Origin: Nocardioides sp. WS12
GTDB lineage: Bacteria > Actinomycetota > Actinomycetes > Propionibacteriales > Nocardioidaceae
Length of the DNA: 64,000 bases
Reading direction: 5' to 3'
NCBI RefSeq assembly: GCF_014108865.1
Contig: NZ_CP053928.1
Span: forward strand, 2,790,001 to 2,854,000
A program made the position numbers and the translations under genes. Below, piece after piece: positions 7,161 to 17,809 of the stretch (the first letter of the stretch is position 1; each line of letters opens with the position of its first letter). Under the pieces are notes generated by a model. It saw nothing but the letters and a program-made list of their open reading frames with translations. It did not search any database and had not been told where the DNA came from.

Positions 7161-9212
7161 GTGGGTGTCGGAGACGTCTCGAAGCGCATTCTGTTGGGTC
7201 GCAAGCTCCGCAGCGCACAGTTGGGGGAGACCCTTCTTCCCAAGCGCATTGCGCTTCCCGTCTTCGCGAGCGATGCGCTCTCCTCGGTGGCGTACGCCCC
7301 GGACGAGGTCTTCATCATGCTGGCGATCGCCGGCGCGACCCAGTACGTCTGGTCCTGGAAGATCGCGATCGCGGTGGCGCTGGTGATGATGGCGGTGATC
7401 GCGTCGTACCGCCAGAACGTGCACGCCTACCCCTCCGGTGGCGGCGACTACGAGGTCGCCACGGTCAACCTCGGTCGTACGGCGGGCATGACGGTCGCCA
7501 GTGCCCTTCTGGTGGACTACGTCCTGACGGTGGCCGTGTCGATCTCCTCGGGTGCGCAGTACGCCGCCGCGGCGATTCCTGCGTTCCAGCACCACGAGGC
7601 CACGGTGGCCAGCGTGCTGGTCCTGCTGCTGATGGCGATGAACCTGCGCGGCATCCGCGAGTCCGGCTCGTTCTTCGCCGTACCGACCTACCTGTTCATG
7701 TTCGCGATCCTGGGCATGTGCGCCTACGGCTTCATCGAGATGGCCTACGGCACCCTGCCCCTCGTCGAGAGCGCGGATCTCGAGATCGCGCCGAAGGAGG
7801 GCTGGGACGAACCGCTCACCACCTTCGGGCTGATGATCCTGCTCGCCCGCGCGTTCTCGTCGGGTTGTGCTGCGCTGACCGGCGTCGAGGCGATCTCGAA
7901 CGGGGTGCCGGCCTTCAAGCGGCCCAAGTCGCAGAATGCCGCCACGACGCTGCTGCTGCTCGGCATGATCGCGATCACGATGATCGTCAGCGTCATCGTG
8001 CTGGCCAAGCAGATGGGGTTGAAGTACGTCGACCCGCATGAGCTCGAGCGGCTCACCCGCAACGGGGAGGCGCTGCCTGACAACTTCGACCAGCACACCG
8101 TGATCGCCCAGATCGCGCGGGCGATCTTCCAGGACTTCAGCCCGGGCTTCTACTTCGTGGTGACAGTCACCGGGATCATCCTGGTGCTCGCGGCCAACAC
8201 TGCCTTCAACGGCTTCCCGGTGCTCGGCTCGATCCTCGCCCAGGACGGGCTGGCCCCACGCGCGCTCGGTGCCCGTGGAGACCGGCTCGCCTACAGCAAC
8301 GGCATCGTCTTCCTCGCGCTGATGGCGATCGCGCTGATCGTCGCCTTCGACGCAGAGGTGACCAAGCTGATCCAGCTCTACATCGTCGGCGTGTTCGTGT
8401 CGTTCAACCTGAGTCAGCTCGGGATGATCCGGCACTGGACCCGACACCTCGAGACCGAGCGCGACCCGGCGGAGCGGCGCCGGATGATGCGTTCCCGCAT
8501 CATCAACGCGATCGGCCTGTCCTTCACCGCTGTCGTGCTGGTCGTCGTGCTGCTGACCAAGTTCCTCGCGGGCGCCTGGATCGCCATCCTTGCGATGGCG
8601 TTCTTCTTCGCCGTGATGAAGGGCATCAAGGGCCACTACGACAAGGTCGCCGGTGAACTCGCAGCCGACGACGAGGACAGCATCCTGCCCACCCGGGTGC
8701 ACGCGATCGTCTTGGTCTCCAAGCTGCACAAGCCGACCCTGCGGGCACTGGCCTTCGCCAAGGCGACCCGTCCGAACGCGCTCGAGGGTGTCTACGTCTC
8801 GGTCGACCAGAAGGACACGGCGCGGCTGCTGGAGGAGTGGGACGACCGCAACACCGGCATCCCGCTCAAGGTGCTCCATTCGCCGTACCGCGAAGTGGTC
8901 AAGCCGATCGTCGAGTACGCCGCCGCGATCCGCCGTGCGAACCCCCGCGGAGTGGTTGCGGTCTACATCCCCGAGTACGTCGTCGGTCGCTGGTGGGAGC
9001 AGTTCCTGCACAACCAGACCGCGCTGCGGCTCAAGGGCCGCCTGCTGTTCAGCCCTGGCGTCATGGTCATCTCGGTGCCCTACCAGTTGCGGTCCTCCGA
9101 GATCGCGCTGGAGCGCGAGCAGCGCGAGGACCAGCGGGTCCGTCCCGGCGACCTGCGTCGTGGTCGCGTCAGCGACCGCTCGGACCGACAGACCCGTAAG
9201 ACCCGCAAGTGA
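7161..9212 (+). CDS. APC superfamily permease (Rv2690c-like)
   Basis: A 683-residue integral membrane transporter with about 12 hydrophobic helices. The family opening LPVFASDALSSVAYAPDEV occupies about residues 33-51. A large soluble C-terminal domain (about residue 490 onward) contains VHAIVLVSKLHKPT and YIPEYVVGRWWEQ. It belongs to the APC group (COG0531) and probably moves an amino acid or a cation. Divergence from two TrkA regulators suggests a potassium link, but the substrate is not shown by sequence. Its stop overlaps the start of the methyltransferase gene. Confidence 0.9.
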   Translation: MGVGDVSKRILLGRKLRSAQLGETLLPKRIALPVFASDALSSVAYAPDEVFIMLAIAGATQYVWSWKIAIAVALVMMAVIASYRQNVHAYPSGGGDYEVATVNLGRTAGMTVASALLVDYVLTVAVSISSGAQYAAAAIPAFQHHEATVASVLVLLLMAMNLRGIRESGSFFAVPTYLFMFAILGMCAYGFIEMAYGTLPLVESADLEIAPKEGWDEPLTTFGLMILLARAFSSGCAALTGVEAISNGVPAFKRPKSQNAATTLLLLGMIAITMIVSVIVLAKQMGLKYVDPHELERLTRNGEALPDNFDQHTVIAQIARAIFQDFSPGFYFVVTVTGIILVLAANTAFNGFPVLGSILAQDGLAPRALGARGDRLAYSNGIVFLALMAIALIVAFDAEVTKLIQLYIVGVFVSFNLSQLGMIRHWTRHLETERDPAERRRMMRSRIINAIGLSFTAVVLVVVLLTKFLAGAWIAILAMAFFFAVMKGIKGHYDKVAGELAADDEDSILPTRVHAIVLVSKLHKPTLRALAFAKATRPNALEGVYVSVDQKDTARLLEEWDDRNTGIPLKVLHSPYREVVKPIVEYAAAIRRANPRGVVAVYIPEYVVGRWWEQFLHNQTALRLKGRLLFSPGVMVISVPYQLRSSEIALEREQREDQRVRPGDLRRGRVSDRSDRQTRKTRK

Positions 9213-10363
9213 GCCGGCCGCCGGCACGACGTACCCGCGTCCGCAAGGCGCGCGGTGCGTCGGCGGTCGGTGAGCGGTTCGAGGCCGAGATCGGCCCGGT
9301 CGCCCACGGCGGGCACTGTGTCGCCCGTGTCCGGATCGCCGGCGAGGAGCAGACCCGCGTCGTCTTCGTCCGCCATGCGCTCCCGGGCGAACAGGTGGTC
9401 ATCGAGATCACCGAAGGCACCGAGGGCGACCGGTTCTGGCGCGGTGACGCGGTCGAGGTGACCACGCCCTCGCCCGACCGGGTCGAGGCACCCTGCCGGT
9501 ACGCCGGCCCCGGACTCTGCGGTGGTTGCGACTTCCAGCACGTCGCACTCGATGCGCAGCGCCGACTCAAGGGCGACGTCGTCCGCGAGCAGTTGCGCCG
9601 GCTCGCCGGCCTCGACGTCGAACTGACCGTCGAGGCCGTCCCCGGCGACACCGACGGACTCAGGTGGCGGACCCGCCAGCGCTACGTCCCTCTGGCCGGC
9701 GGTGTCCTGGGGATGCGCAAGCACCGCTCCCATGACGTCATCCCCGTCGAGGAATGCCTGCTCGCCGCACCCTCCGGGCCGTCGTACGACGTCCGGGGGC
9801 GTGCGTTCGAAGTGGCGGACGGTGGCTTCTGGCAGGTCCACCCCGGTGCCCCCGAAGCGCTGGTCGACGCCGTACTGACGGCCCTGGCGCCACAGCCGGG
9901 GGAGTCGGCCCTCGACCTCTATGCGGGCGTCGGCCTGTTCAGCCGGTTTCTCCTCGAAGCCGTGGGTCCCGACGGTCGGGTCGCCGCGGTCGAGGGCGAC
10001 GCTGCGGCATCGAGCCTCTCGCTCGTCAACTGCCCCGGGCTACAGGCGACGGCGGGTGACGTCGGCGCCGTCCTGTCCGGTGGTCTCCCGCAGGTGTGGG
10101 ACAGCACAGACGTCGTGGTCCTCGACCCTCCGCGCGCTGGAGCGAAGCGAGCGGTCGTCGAGGAGGTCGTGCGCCGGGCGCCCCGCGCTGTCGCCTATGT
10201 CGCCTGTGACCCGGCTGCGCTGGCCCGTGACGTCGCGATCTTCGCCGAGCACGGCTACCGGCTCACGAGCGTGCGGGCCTTCGACCTGTTCCCGATGACG
10301 CACCACGTGGAGTGCGTGGCCCTGCTGGAGCCCGTCGAACCGGATCAGCGCACGACGTCGTAG
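9209..10363 (+). CDS. TrmA/RlmD-family RNA (uracil-5)-methyltransferase
   Basis: A 384-residue SAM-dependent RNA methyltransferase. An N-terminal TRAM-like segment (about residues 17-75) is followed by cysteines 96, 104 and 107 plus the Cys in EECLL, which fit the [4Fe-4S] cluster of this family. The SAM-binding motif LDLYAGVGLFS, the VVLDPPRAG motif and the nucleophile Cys333 in YVACDPAALARD are intact. The target (rRNA or tRNA uridine) is unknown. The start overlaps the permease stop, as with the Rv2690c/Rv2689c pair. The last 19 bases overlap the convergent reductase gene. Confidence 0.92.
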   Translation: MSRPPARRTRVRKARGASAVGERFEAEIGPVAHGGHCVARVRIAGEEQTRVVFVRHALPGEQVVIEITEGTEGDRFWRGDAVEVTTPSPDRVEAPCRYAGPGLCGGCDFQHVALDAQRRLKGDVVREQLRRLAGLDVELTVEAVPGDTDGLRWRTRQRYVPLAGGVLGMRKHRSHDVIPVEECLLAAPSGPSYDVRGRAFEVADGGFWQVHPGAPEALVDAVLTALAPQPGESALDLYAGVGLFSRFLLEAVGPDGRVAAVEGDAAASSLSLVNCPGLQATAGDVGAVLSGGLPQVWDSTDVVVLDPPRAGAKRAVVEEVVRRAPRAVAYVACDPAALARDVAIFAEHGYRLTSVRAFDLFPMTHHVECVALLEPVEPDQRTTS

Positions 10364-10920
10364 CAGAGCTTCTGCACGCCGTTGGCATAGGTCGCGCTCT
10401 CGACCAGTGCCAGCTTCTGACGGTCCTTGGCGGTCTCGCTCCACATCCGCTTGCCCTCGCCGAGGACCCACGGGAACACGAGCAGGTGGTAGCGGTCGAG
10501 GAGTCCGGCGTCCGCGAGGCCGCGCGCCAGGCTGGCCGAACCGTGGATCGAGATCGGGCCGCCGTCGGTCTCCTTGAGGGCGGCGACGTCCGCGAACGTA
10601 CGCAGGATGGTGGTGTCGCCCCAGTTGTCGACGAGGTCCTCGTCCTGCAACGTCGACGAGACGACGTACTTGGGCATGGCGTTGTACTTCGGGAACTCGA
10701 CCGTCATCTTCGGCCAGACCGGTGAGAACGCCTGGTAGCTGACCCGTCCGAGCATCAGCGCGCTCGCCTCTTCCTGCTCGCGGGACTTCAGTTCGTAGAC
10801 CTCTTCGAGGAAGTCGATGCCCTGGAAGGTCCAGCCGCCGTTGGGGTAGTCGGCCTCCGGGCCGGGTGCCTGGACGACGCCGTCGACAGAGACGAAGGCG
10901 GTGTAGATCAGGGTGCGCAT
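10345..10920 (-). CDS. Dihydrofolate reductase family protein (RibD C-terminal type)
   Basis: A 191-residue protein with the RibD-C/DHFR-like fold. It starts MRTLIYTAFVSVDGVVQAPG and has the LMLGRVSYQAF segment near residue 60, which lines the NADPH site in related proteins, and the SIHGSASLARGL loop near 130. It probably reduces a small heterocyclic or pterin-like substrate with NADPH; it is not the essential folA enzyme. The ATG is preceded by CCAGGAGGT at a good distance (complement of about 10925-10932). Confidence 0.88.
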   Translation of the reverse strand: MRTLIYTAFVSVDGVVQAPGPEADYPNGGWTFQGIDFLEEVYELKSREQEEASALMLGRVSYQAFSPVWPKMTVEFPKYNAMPKYVVSSTLQDEDLVDNWGDTTILRTFADVAALKETDGGPISIHGSASLARGLADAGLLDRYHLLVFPWVLGEGKRMWSETAKDRQKLALVESATYANGVQKLCYDVVR

Positions 10921-11030
10921 GGTGACCTCCTGGGGTCGGTTGGGGGGCGCTTCCATCCTCTCCACGAACCGGTGGCGGTCGATACGACAGACACGCGGAA
11001 AATCTTTCCAACGATTCGGGTGCACCCGAC

Positions 11031-11061
11031 TTGTCCTCAAGTCGACTTGAGGTCCTACCGT
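11031..11061 (+). promoter_or_regulatory. SoxR-type promoter and operator upstream of the ABC transporter
   Basis: The perfect 18-base palindrome CCTCAAGTCGACTTGAGG (11035-11052) differs from the enterobacterial soxS box only at the centre (TCGA for TTAA). It lies between a TTGTCC -35 (11031-11036) and a TACCGT -10 (11056-11061) separated by 19 bases, the long spacer typical of MerR-family activated promoters. Transcription would start at about the ATG (11069), giving a leaderless message. No MerR/SoxR gene is in the window. Confidence 0.75.
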
Positions 11062-11068
11062 CAGGTGC

Positions 11069-12961
11069 ATGAGCATGGAATCAGTCGCGATGGGCCAGAT
11101 GTTCCGAGCGATGCACGCGTCGGACGAGCGACGGGACTTCAGCTGGGAGACCGCCCGCCGGATCTTCCGCTTCGCACGGCCGCAACGGCGCCAGCTGATC
11201 GGCTTCGTGGTGCTGAGTGTCGCGAGCTCCGCTCTCGCGGTCGCGACGCCGGTCCTCGCAGGCAAGGTCGTGAACGCGATCGTTGCGAGCGACCCTCGGG
11301 ACGTCGTGGTCCGGCTGGCGCTGGCCATCGCCGGCATCGCCGTGCTGGACGCCGCGATGGGGCTGTGGTCGCGATGGTTGTCGTCGCGGATCGGAGAGGG
11401 TCTGATCCTCAACCTGCGCACGGCGGTCTTCGACCACGTCCAGCGGATGCCGATCGCGTTCTTCAGCCGGACCCGTACCGGCGCCCTGGTCAGCCGGCTG
11501 AACAACGACGTGATCGGGGCCCAGCGGGCCTTCAGCTCGACCCTGTCGGGCGTCGTGGGCAACCTGGTCACCCTCGCGCTGACCCTGGTGGTCATGATCG
11601 GGATCTCCTGGCAGGTCACCCTGCTGGCGTTGGTACTGCTGCCGGTCTTCGTGGTCCCGGCCCGACGGATGGGCAAGCGCCTGGCCGGGATCCAGCGGGA
11701 GGCGGCGGACCACAACGCTGCCATGGGCAACCAGATGACCGAGCGCTTCTCCGCCCCGGGGGCGACCCTGGTGAAGCTCTTCGGACGTCCGGAGCAGGAG
11801 TCGGTCGAGTTCGCGGCCCGCGCCCGCCGGGTCGCCGAGATCGGCGTCCGCACCGCCATGGTCCAGACGACCTTCATCACCGCTCTGACGCTCGTGTCGG
11901 CACTGGCCGTGGCCGTCGTATACGGCCTGGGCGGCAGCCTGGCGCTGCAGGGCACCCTGGACGCCGGTGACGTGGTGGCGCTGTCGCTGCTGCTGACCCG
12001 CCTCTATGCCCCGTTGACCGCACTCGCCAGCGCGCGGGTCGAGGTGATGAGCGCCCTGGTCAGCTTCGAGCGGGTCTTCGAGGTCCTCGACCTTGCGCCG
12101 CTGATCACCGACCGCCCGGGTGCCGGCAAGGTCGCGGACGGGCCGGTGGCCGTCGAACTGGTCGACGTCCGCTTCGCCTACCCGTCGGCCGACAAGGTCT
12201 CGCTCGCCTCGCTCGAAGCGGTGGCCACCCTCGACACGCGCGGCGGCGAAGAGGTCCTGCACGGCATCTCGCTGCGTGCCGAACCCGGTCAGGTCGTGGC
12301 CCTCGTGGGCTCCTCGGGCGCGGGAAAGTCGACGATCGCGCAGCTCGTCTCCCGTTTGTACGACGTCGATTCCGGCTCCGTGCGGCTTGCCGGCGTCGAC
12401 GTACGCGACCTGACGGCGGAGTCGATCCGGGGAGCGGTCGGGATGGTGACCCAGGACGGGCACCTGTTCCACGACTCGATCCGCGGGAACCTGCTGCTCG
12501 CCCGTCCCGAGGCCACGGAGGCCGAGATCTGGGACGCGTTGACCCGTGCCCGGCTGGCCGATCTGGTCGGTTCGTTGCCCGACGGACTCGAGACGGTGGT
12601 GGGGGAGCGCGGCTACCGGCTCTCCGGTGGCGAGCGCCAGCGGCTGACGATCGCCCGGCTGCTGATGAAGCAGCCGCGGGTCGTGATCCTCGACGAGGCG
12701 ACGGCGTCGCTGGACTCGACGTCCGAGGCGGCGGTGCAGGCTGCCCTGGCTGAAGCACTGGCCGGTCGGACGGCGCTGGTCATCGCGCACCGCCTCTCGA
12801 CGATCCGCGCGGCCGATCAGATCCTGGTCGTCGAGGACGGCGAGATCGTGGAGCGCGGCACCCACACCGAACTGCTCGCGCAGGACGGGCGCTACGGCGA
12901 GCTCTACCGCACCCAATTTGCTGAGACGGATGGAATTCCGGCCCTTCCTGATGTATCTTGA
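11069..12961 (+). CDS. ABC exporter, fused membrane and ATPase domains
   Basis: A 630-residue half-size exporter. The membrane domain (about residues 35-330) has six hydrophobic helices. The nucleotide-binding domain has Walker A GSSGAGKST (about 415), signature LSGGERQR (about 517), Walker B VVILDEATASLD (about 537) and the H-loop IAHRLST (about 571). It is of the multidrug/lipid exporter type and should act as a dimer in the plasma membrane. The SoxR-like promoter suggests induction by redox-cycling compounds, which makes efflux of such compounds likely; this is inference. It stands alone and is followed by acnA on the same strand. Confidence 0.93.
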   Translation: MSMESVAMGQMFRAMHASDERRDFSWETARRIFRFARPQRRQLIGFVVLSVASSALAVATPVLAGKVVNAIVASDPRDVVVRLALAIAGIAVLDAAMGLWSRWLSSRIGEGLILNLRTAVFDHVQRMPIAFFSRTRTGALVSRLNNDVIGAQRAFSSTLSGVVGNLVTLALTLVVMIGISWQVTLLALVLLPVFVVPARRMGKRLAGIQREAADHNAAMGNQMTERFSAPGATLVKLFGRPEQESVEFAARARRVAEIGVRTAMVQTTFITALTLVSALAVAVVYGLGGSLALQGTLDAGDVVALSLLLTRLYAPLTALASARVEVMSALVSFERVFEVLDLAPLITDRPGAGKVADGPVAVELVDVRFAYPSADKVSLASLEAVATLDTRGGEEVLHGISLRAEPGQVVALVGSSGAGKSTIAQLVSRLYDVDSGSVRLAGVDVRDLTAESIRGAVGMVTQDGHLFHDSIRGNLLLARPEATEAEIWDALTRARLADLVGSLPDGLETVVGERGYRLSGGERQRLTIARLLMKQPRVVILDEATASLDSTSEAAVQAALAEALAGRTALVIAHRLSTIRAADQILVVEDGEIVERGTHTELLAQDGRYGELYRTQFAETDGIPALPDVS

Positions 12962-12969
12962 CGTCAAGA
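12956..12969. promoter_or_regulatory. Palindromic operator candidate upstream of acnA
   Basis: TCTTGACGTCAAGA is a perfect 14-base palindrome, with outer TATCT/AGATA arms one base out of register. It overlaps the ABC transporter stop codon and lies about 125 bases before the acnA start. Its form resembles operators of MarR-family regulators of aconitase genes such as Streptomyces TamR; that link is inferred. Confidence 0.45.
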
Positions 12970-12998
12970 GATATCGAAGAACCGATGTCCGTGGGAAG

Positions 12999-13017
12999 TT
13001 AGGTCAGCCTCACTATC
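12999..13017 (+). promoter_or_regulatory. DtxR/IdeR iron-box-like site in the acnA leader
   Basis: TTAGGTCAGCCTCACTATC matches the 19-base DtxR/IdeR consensus at 13 positions, with the left half (TTAGGT-AGCCT) intact. It lies 77 bases before the aconitase ATG. Iron control would suit an iron-sulfur enzyme, but binding is not demonstrated. Confidence 0.4.
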
Positions 13018-13093
13018 CGCGCCCCGCATGGCGGCGGCAGGATGCAGGGAAGACGTACCCCACACCGCGAAGTCGATGAGGACGGAGACCCGG

Positions 13094-15772
<2,679 letters not shown>

Positions 15773-15782
15773 CCTGTTCGAC

Positions 15783-15823
15783 CGGCCCGTCCCTCCTCGT
15801 GAGGGGCGGGCCGTCGGCTTTTT
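15783..15823 (+). terminator. Rho-independent terminator after acnA
   Basis: A 13-base-pair GC-rich stem (CGGCCCGTCCCTC with GAGGGGCGGGCCG, one G-T pair) with a five-base loop is followed by TCGGC and five T residues. It begins 11 bases after the acnA stop. Confidence 0.85.
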
Positions 15824-15855
15824 CAATCCGGTCGCGGCCACGCAGGGGAGCGCCG

Positions 15856-15861
15856 TAGCGT
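15856..15861 (+). promoter_or_regulatory. -10 element of the nucleotidyltransferase gene (leaderless)
   Basis: TAGCGT lies exactly six bases before the ATG at 15868. Confidence 0.5.
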
Positions 15862-15867
15862 TCGCGG

Positions 15868-16674
15868 ATGCGCTCCATCCCCACCGACTTCGATGCAACC
15901 GTGGTCGCCGACATCGACGCCCGCCTGGCGGCCGTCGCGGTGGAGCACGGTGTCCGCGTCCCGTGGGCGATCGAGAGCGGCAGTCGTGCCTGGGGATTCG
16001 CCTCGCCGGACAGTGACTACGACTGCCGGTTCTTCTATGTCCGGTCCCGCAAGGCGTACGCCGACCTGTGGCCGTCGCGTGACGTGATCGAGACGCCGCT
16101 CGAGGGGCTCCTGGACGTCAATGGCTGGGATCTGCGCAAAGCCGTTCGGCTGGCCGTCGCCGGCAACGCGACGGTTGGGGAGTGGCTGCGCTCGCCCTGG
16201 GTCTACACCGGCGACGAGCAATTCCGCGATGACCTGCTGGACCTGGTCGTCGCCGTGACCGATCCCGTCCGGGTGCGACGCCACCACCTGCACGTCGGCC
16301 GGGCGCAGTGGGCGCACGCGGACGAAGGTGCCGGAAGTGTCCGGCTGAAGCGGGTCTTCTACGCGATCCGGCCCGCGGTCACGCTGCACTGGCTCGACAC
16401 GAACTCGGGCGTCCCGCCGATGAACCTCGACGAACTGCTCGCCGAGACGGATGTTCCTGATGACGTTCGTGCCGAGATCGCAGGCGTGCGTGATCTCAAG
16501 TCCCGTACGCGGGAACTGGGAAGTGCGCCTGCTCCGCGGGCCATCGCACAGTGGGCAGAGTCCACCTTCGCTGCGGTGGATGACGCGTTCCACGCGCCCG
16601 ACGACGGGCTGAAGGACCGGGCAACGGACGGTTTCCTGGCGCTGGTCGACCGATGGGCGCCCGACGGTTCCTGA
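15868..16674 (+). CDS. Predicted nucleotidyltransferase, RlaP/YcgL-like
   Basis: A 268-residue protein with a DNA-polymerase-beta-type nucleotidyltransferase core at the N-terminus: GSRAWGF (residues 38-44) followed by the acidic pair in DSDYDCRF (48-55). This matches the RlaP/YcgL family, some members of which accompany RNA ligases in RNA repair. No RNA ligase or kinase is adjacent, so it may act alone or on another substrate. It is probably monocistronic and leaderless. Confidence 0.82.
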   Translation: MRSIPTDFDATVVADIDARLAAVAVEHGVRVPWAIESGSRAWGFASPDSDYDCRFFYVRSRKAYADLWPSRDVIETPLEGLLDVNGWDLRKAVRLAVAGNATVGEWLRSPWVYTGDEQFRDDLLDLVVAVTDPVRVRRHHLHVGRAQWAHADEGAGSVRLKRVFYAIRPAVTLHWLDTNSGVPPMNLDELLAETDVPDDVRAEIAGVRDLKSRTRELGSAPAPRAIAQWAESTFAAVDDAFHAPDDGLKDRATDGFLALVDRWAPDGS

Positions 16675-16685
16675 CGGCCCTTGGC

Positions 16686-16691
16686 TAGCGT
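16686..16691 (+). promoter_or_regulatory. -10 element of the thiamine-binding protein gene (leaderless)
   Basis: TAGCGT lies six bases before the ATG at 16698, which leaves no room for a thiamine riboswitch in a leader. Confidence 0.5.
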
Positions 16692-16697
16692 GGAGCC

Positions 16698-16997
16698 ATG
16701 CTCGTCGCCTTCAGCATCAGCCCCACGACCGCCGATGACACCGGAAGTGTGTCGGAGGCCGTCGCTGCCGCGGTACGCGTGGTCCGGGAGTCCGGGCTGC
16801 CGAACGAGACCAACGCGATGTTCACGAACATCGAAGGGGAGTGGGACGAGGTGATGGCCGTGGTCAAGAAGGCCGTCGACGTCGTGGCTGCTGTTTCGCC
16901 GCGGGTCGGCCTCGTGCTCAAGGCGGACATCCGTCCCGGCTTCACCGGCGAGATGACGGCCAAGGTCGAGCGCGTCGAGAAGGCGCTCGAGCAGTGA
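16698..16997 (+). CDS. Thiamine-binding protein, MTH1187/YkoF-like
   Basis: A 99-residue ferredoxin-like-fold protein of the MTH1187/DUF77 family. It has the opening VAFSISPT, the VRESGLPNETNAMFTNIEGEW segment and the closing VEKALEQ helix. Members bind thiamine or related pyrimidines, but the role in the cell is unclear. The stop overlaps the start of the DUF3105 gene in GTGA, so the two are coupled. Confidence 0.85.
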   Translation: MLVAFSISPTTADDTGSVSEAVAAAVRVVRESGLPNETNAMFTNIEGEWDEVMAVVKKAVDVVAAVSPRVGLVLKADIRPGFTGEMTAKVERVEKALEQ

Positions 16998-17791
16998 CCC
17001 AGCCGCCGCCGTACGGCCCGCCACCCACGGAACCGCCTAACTGGCAGCCGCCGACCCAGGCTGCGCCTCCGCAGGCTCCGCCGCCGTACGCACCGCCGGG
17101 ATACGCGCCGCCGCCGAACTGGCCGCCGGCGCAGTACCAGCCCGCCTTCGGTTCGCCGGGCCTTCCGCCGCGCAAGAGCCGCGCGCTGCCCGTCGTGGTC
17201 GCGGTGCTCCTGGCGATCGTGGTGCTCTCGGTCGCCGTGCTCGTCCCGGTGCTGTTGACCCGTGGCGACGATGACGACGCCGTCGCCAGGGGGGACACGG
17301 ACGGTTCGGGCGTGGACACCAGCAACCTCAGCGCGGTCCAGGAGTTCGAGGGGCTGACCAACCAGCACCTGGCGCTGGGGGAGTCGAAGGATTACCCGCA
17401 GTCGCCGTCGGTCGGTGGCGACCATGCACCGGTCTGGCTCGAGTGCGGTGTGTACGACGAACCGGTCCCCGAGGTCAACGTCGTGCACGACCTGGAGCAC
17501 GGCACCACGTGGCTCACCTATCGCGAGGACCTCGTCGACGAGGACGGCGTGGACGAGCTCGCGGGGCTCCTGCCGTCCAACGGGATCATGTCGCCGTACC
17601 CGGACCAGGACGCGCCGGTGGTGATCACGGTCTGGGGACGTCAGCTCGAGCTCACTGGACCCGAGGATCCGCGGATCAAGCTCTTCATCACGAAGTTCGC
17701 GGCCGGTGACACCGCGCCCGAGCCGTTCGCCTCCTGCCACGGCGGGGTGGACCCCGACGACCTTGACAACATCGGTGGCACGGCCGCCTGA
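16994..17791 (+). CDS. DUF3105 membrane-anchored protein with proline-rich tail
   Basis: A 265-residue protein. Residues 1-60 are a Pro/Tyr-rich cytoplasmic tail with repeated PPxYxPP units, residues 65-88 form one membrane helix, and the outside domain is DUF3105 with VVHDLEHGTTWLTY and an SCHGG motif near the end. The GTG start overlaps the preceding stop. DUF3105 domains keep histidines that could bind metal, but no activity is known. Confidence 0.8.
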   Translation: MTQPPPYGPPPTEPPNWQPPTQAAPPQAPPPYAPPGYAPPPNWPPAQYQPAFGSPGLPPRKSRALPVVVAVLLAIVVLSVAVLVPVLLTRGDDDDAVARGDTDGSGVDTSNLSAVQEFEGLTNQHLALGESKDYPQSPSVGGDHAPVWLECGVYDEPVPEVNVVHDLEHGTTWLTYREDLVDEDGVDELAGLLPSNGIMSPYPDQDAPVVITVWGRQLELTGPEDPRIKLFITKFAAGDTAPEPFASCHGGVDPDDLDNIGGTAA

Positions 17792-17797
17792 TCTGAG

Positions 17798-17803
17798 TAG
17801 CCT
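17798..17803 (+). promoter_or_regulatory. -10 element of the STAND ATPase gene (leaderless)
   Basis: TAGCCT lies exactly six bases before the ATG at 17810. Confidence 0.5.
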
Positions 17804-17809
17804 GCTCCC

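Noticed and set aside
16675-16697. Thiamine-pyrophosphate riboswitch before the thiamine-binding protein
   Set aside because: Only 23 bases separate the genes and the -10 box leaves no leader for a riboswitch.
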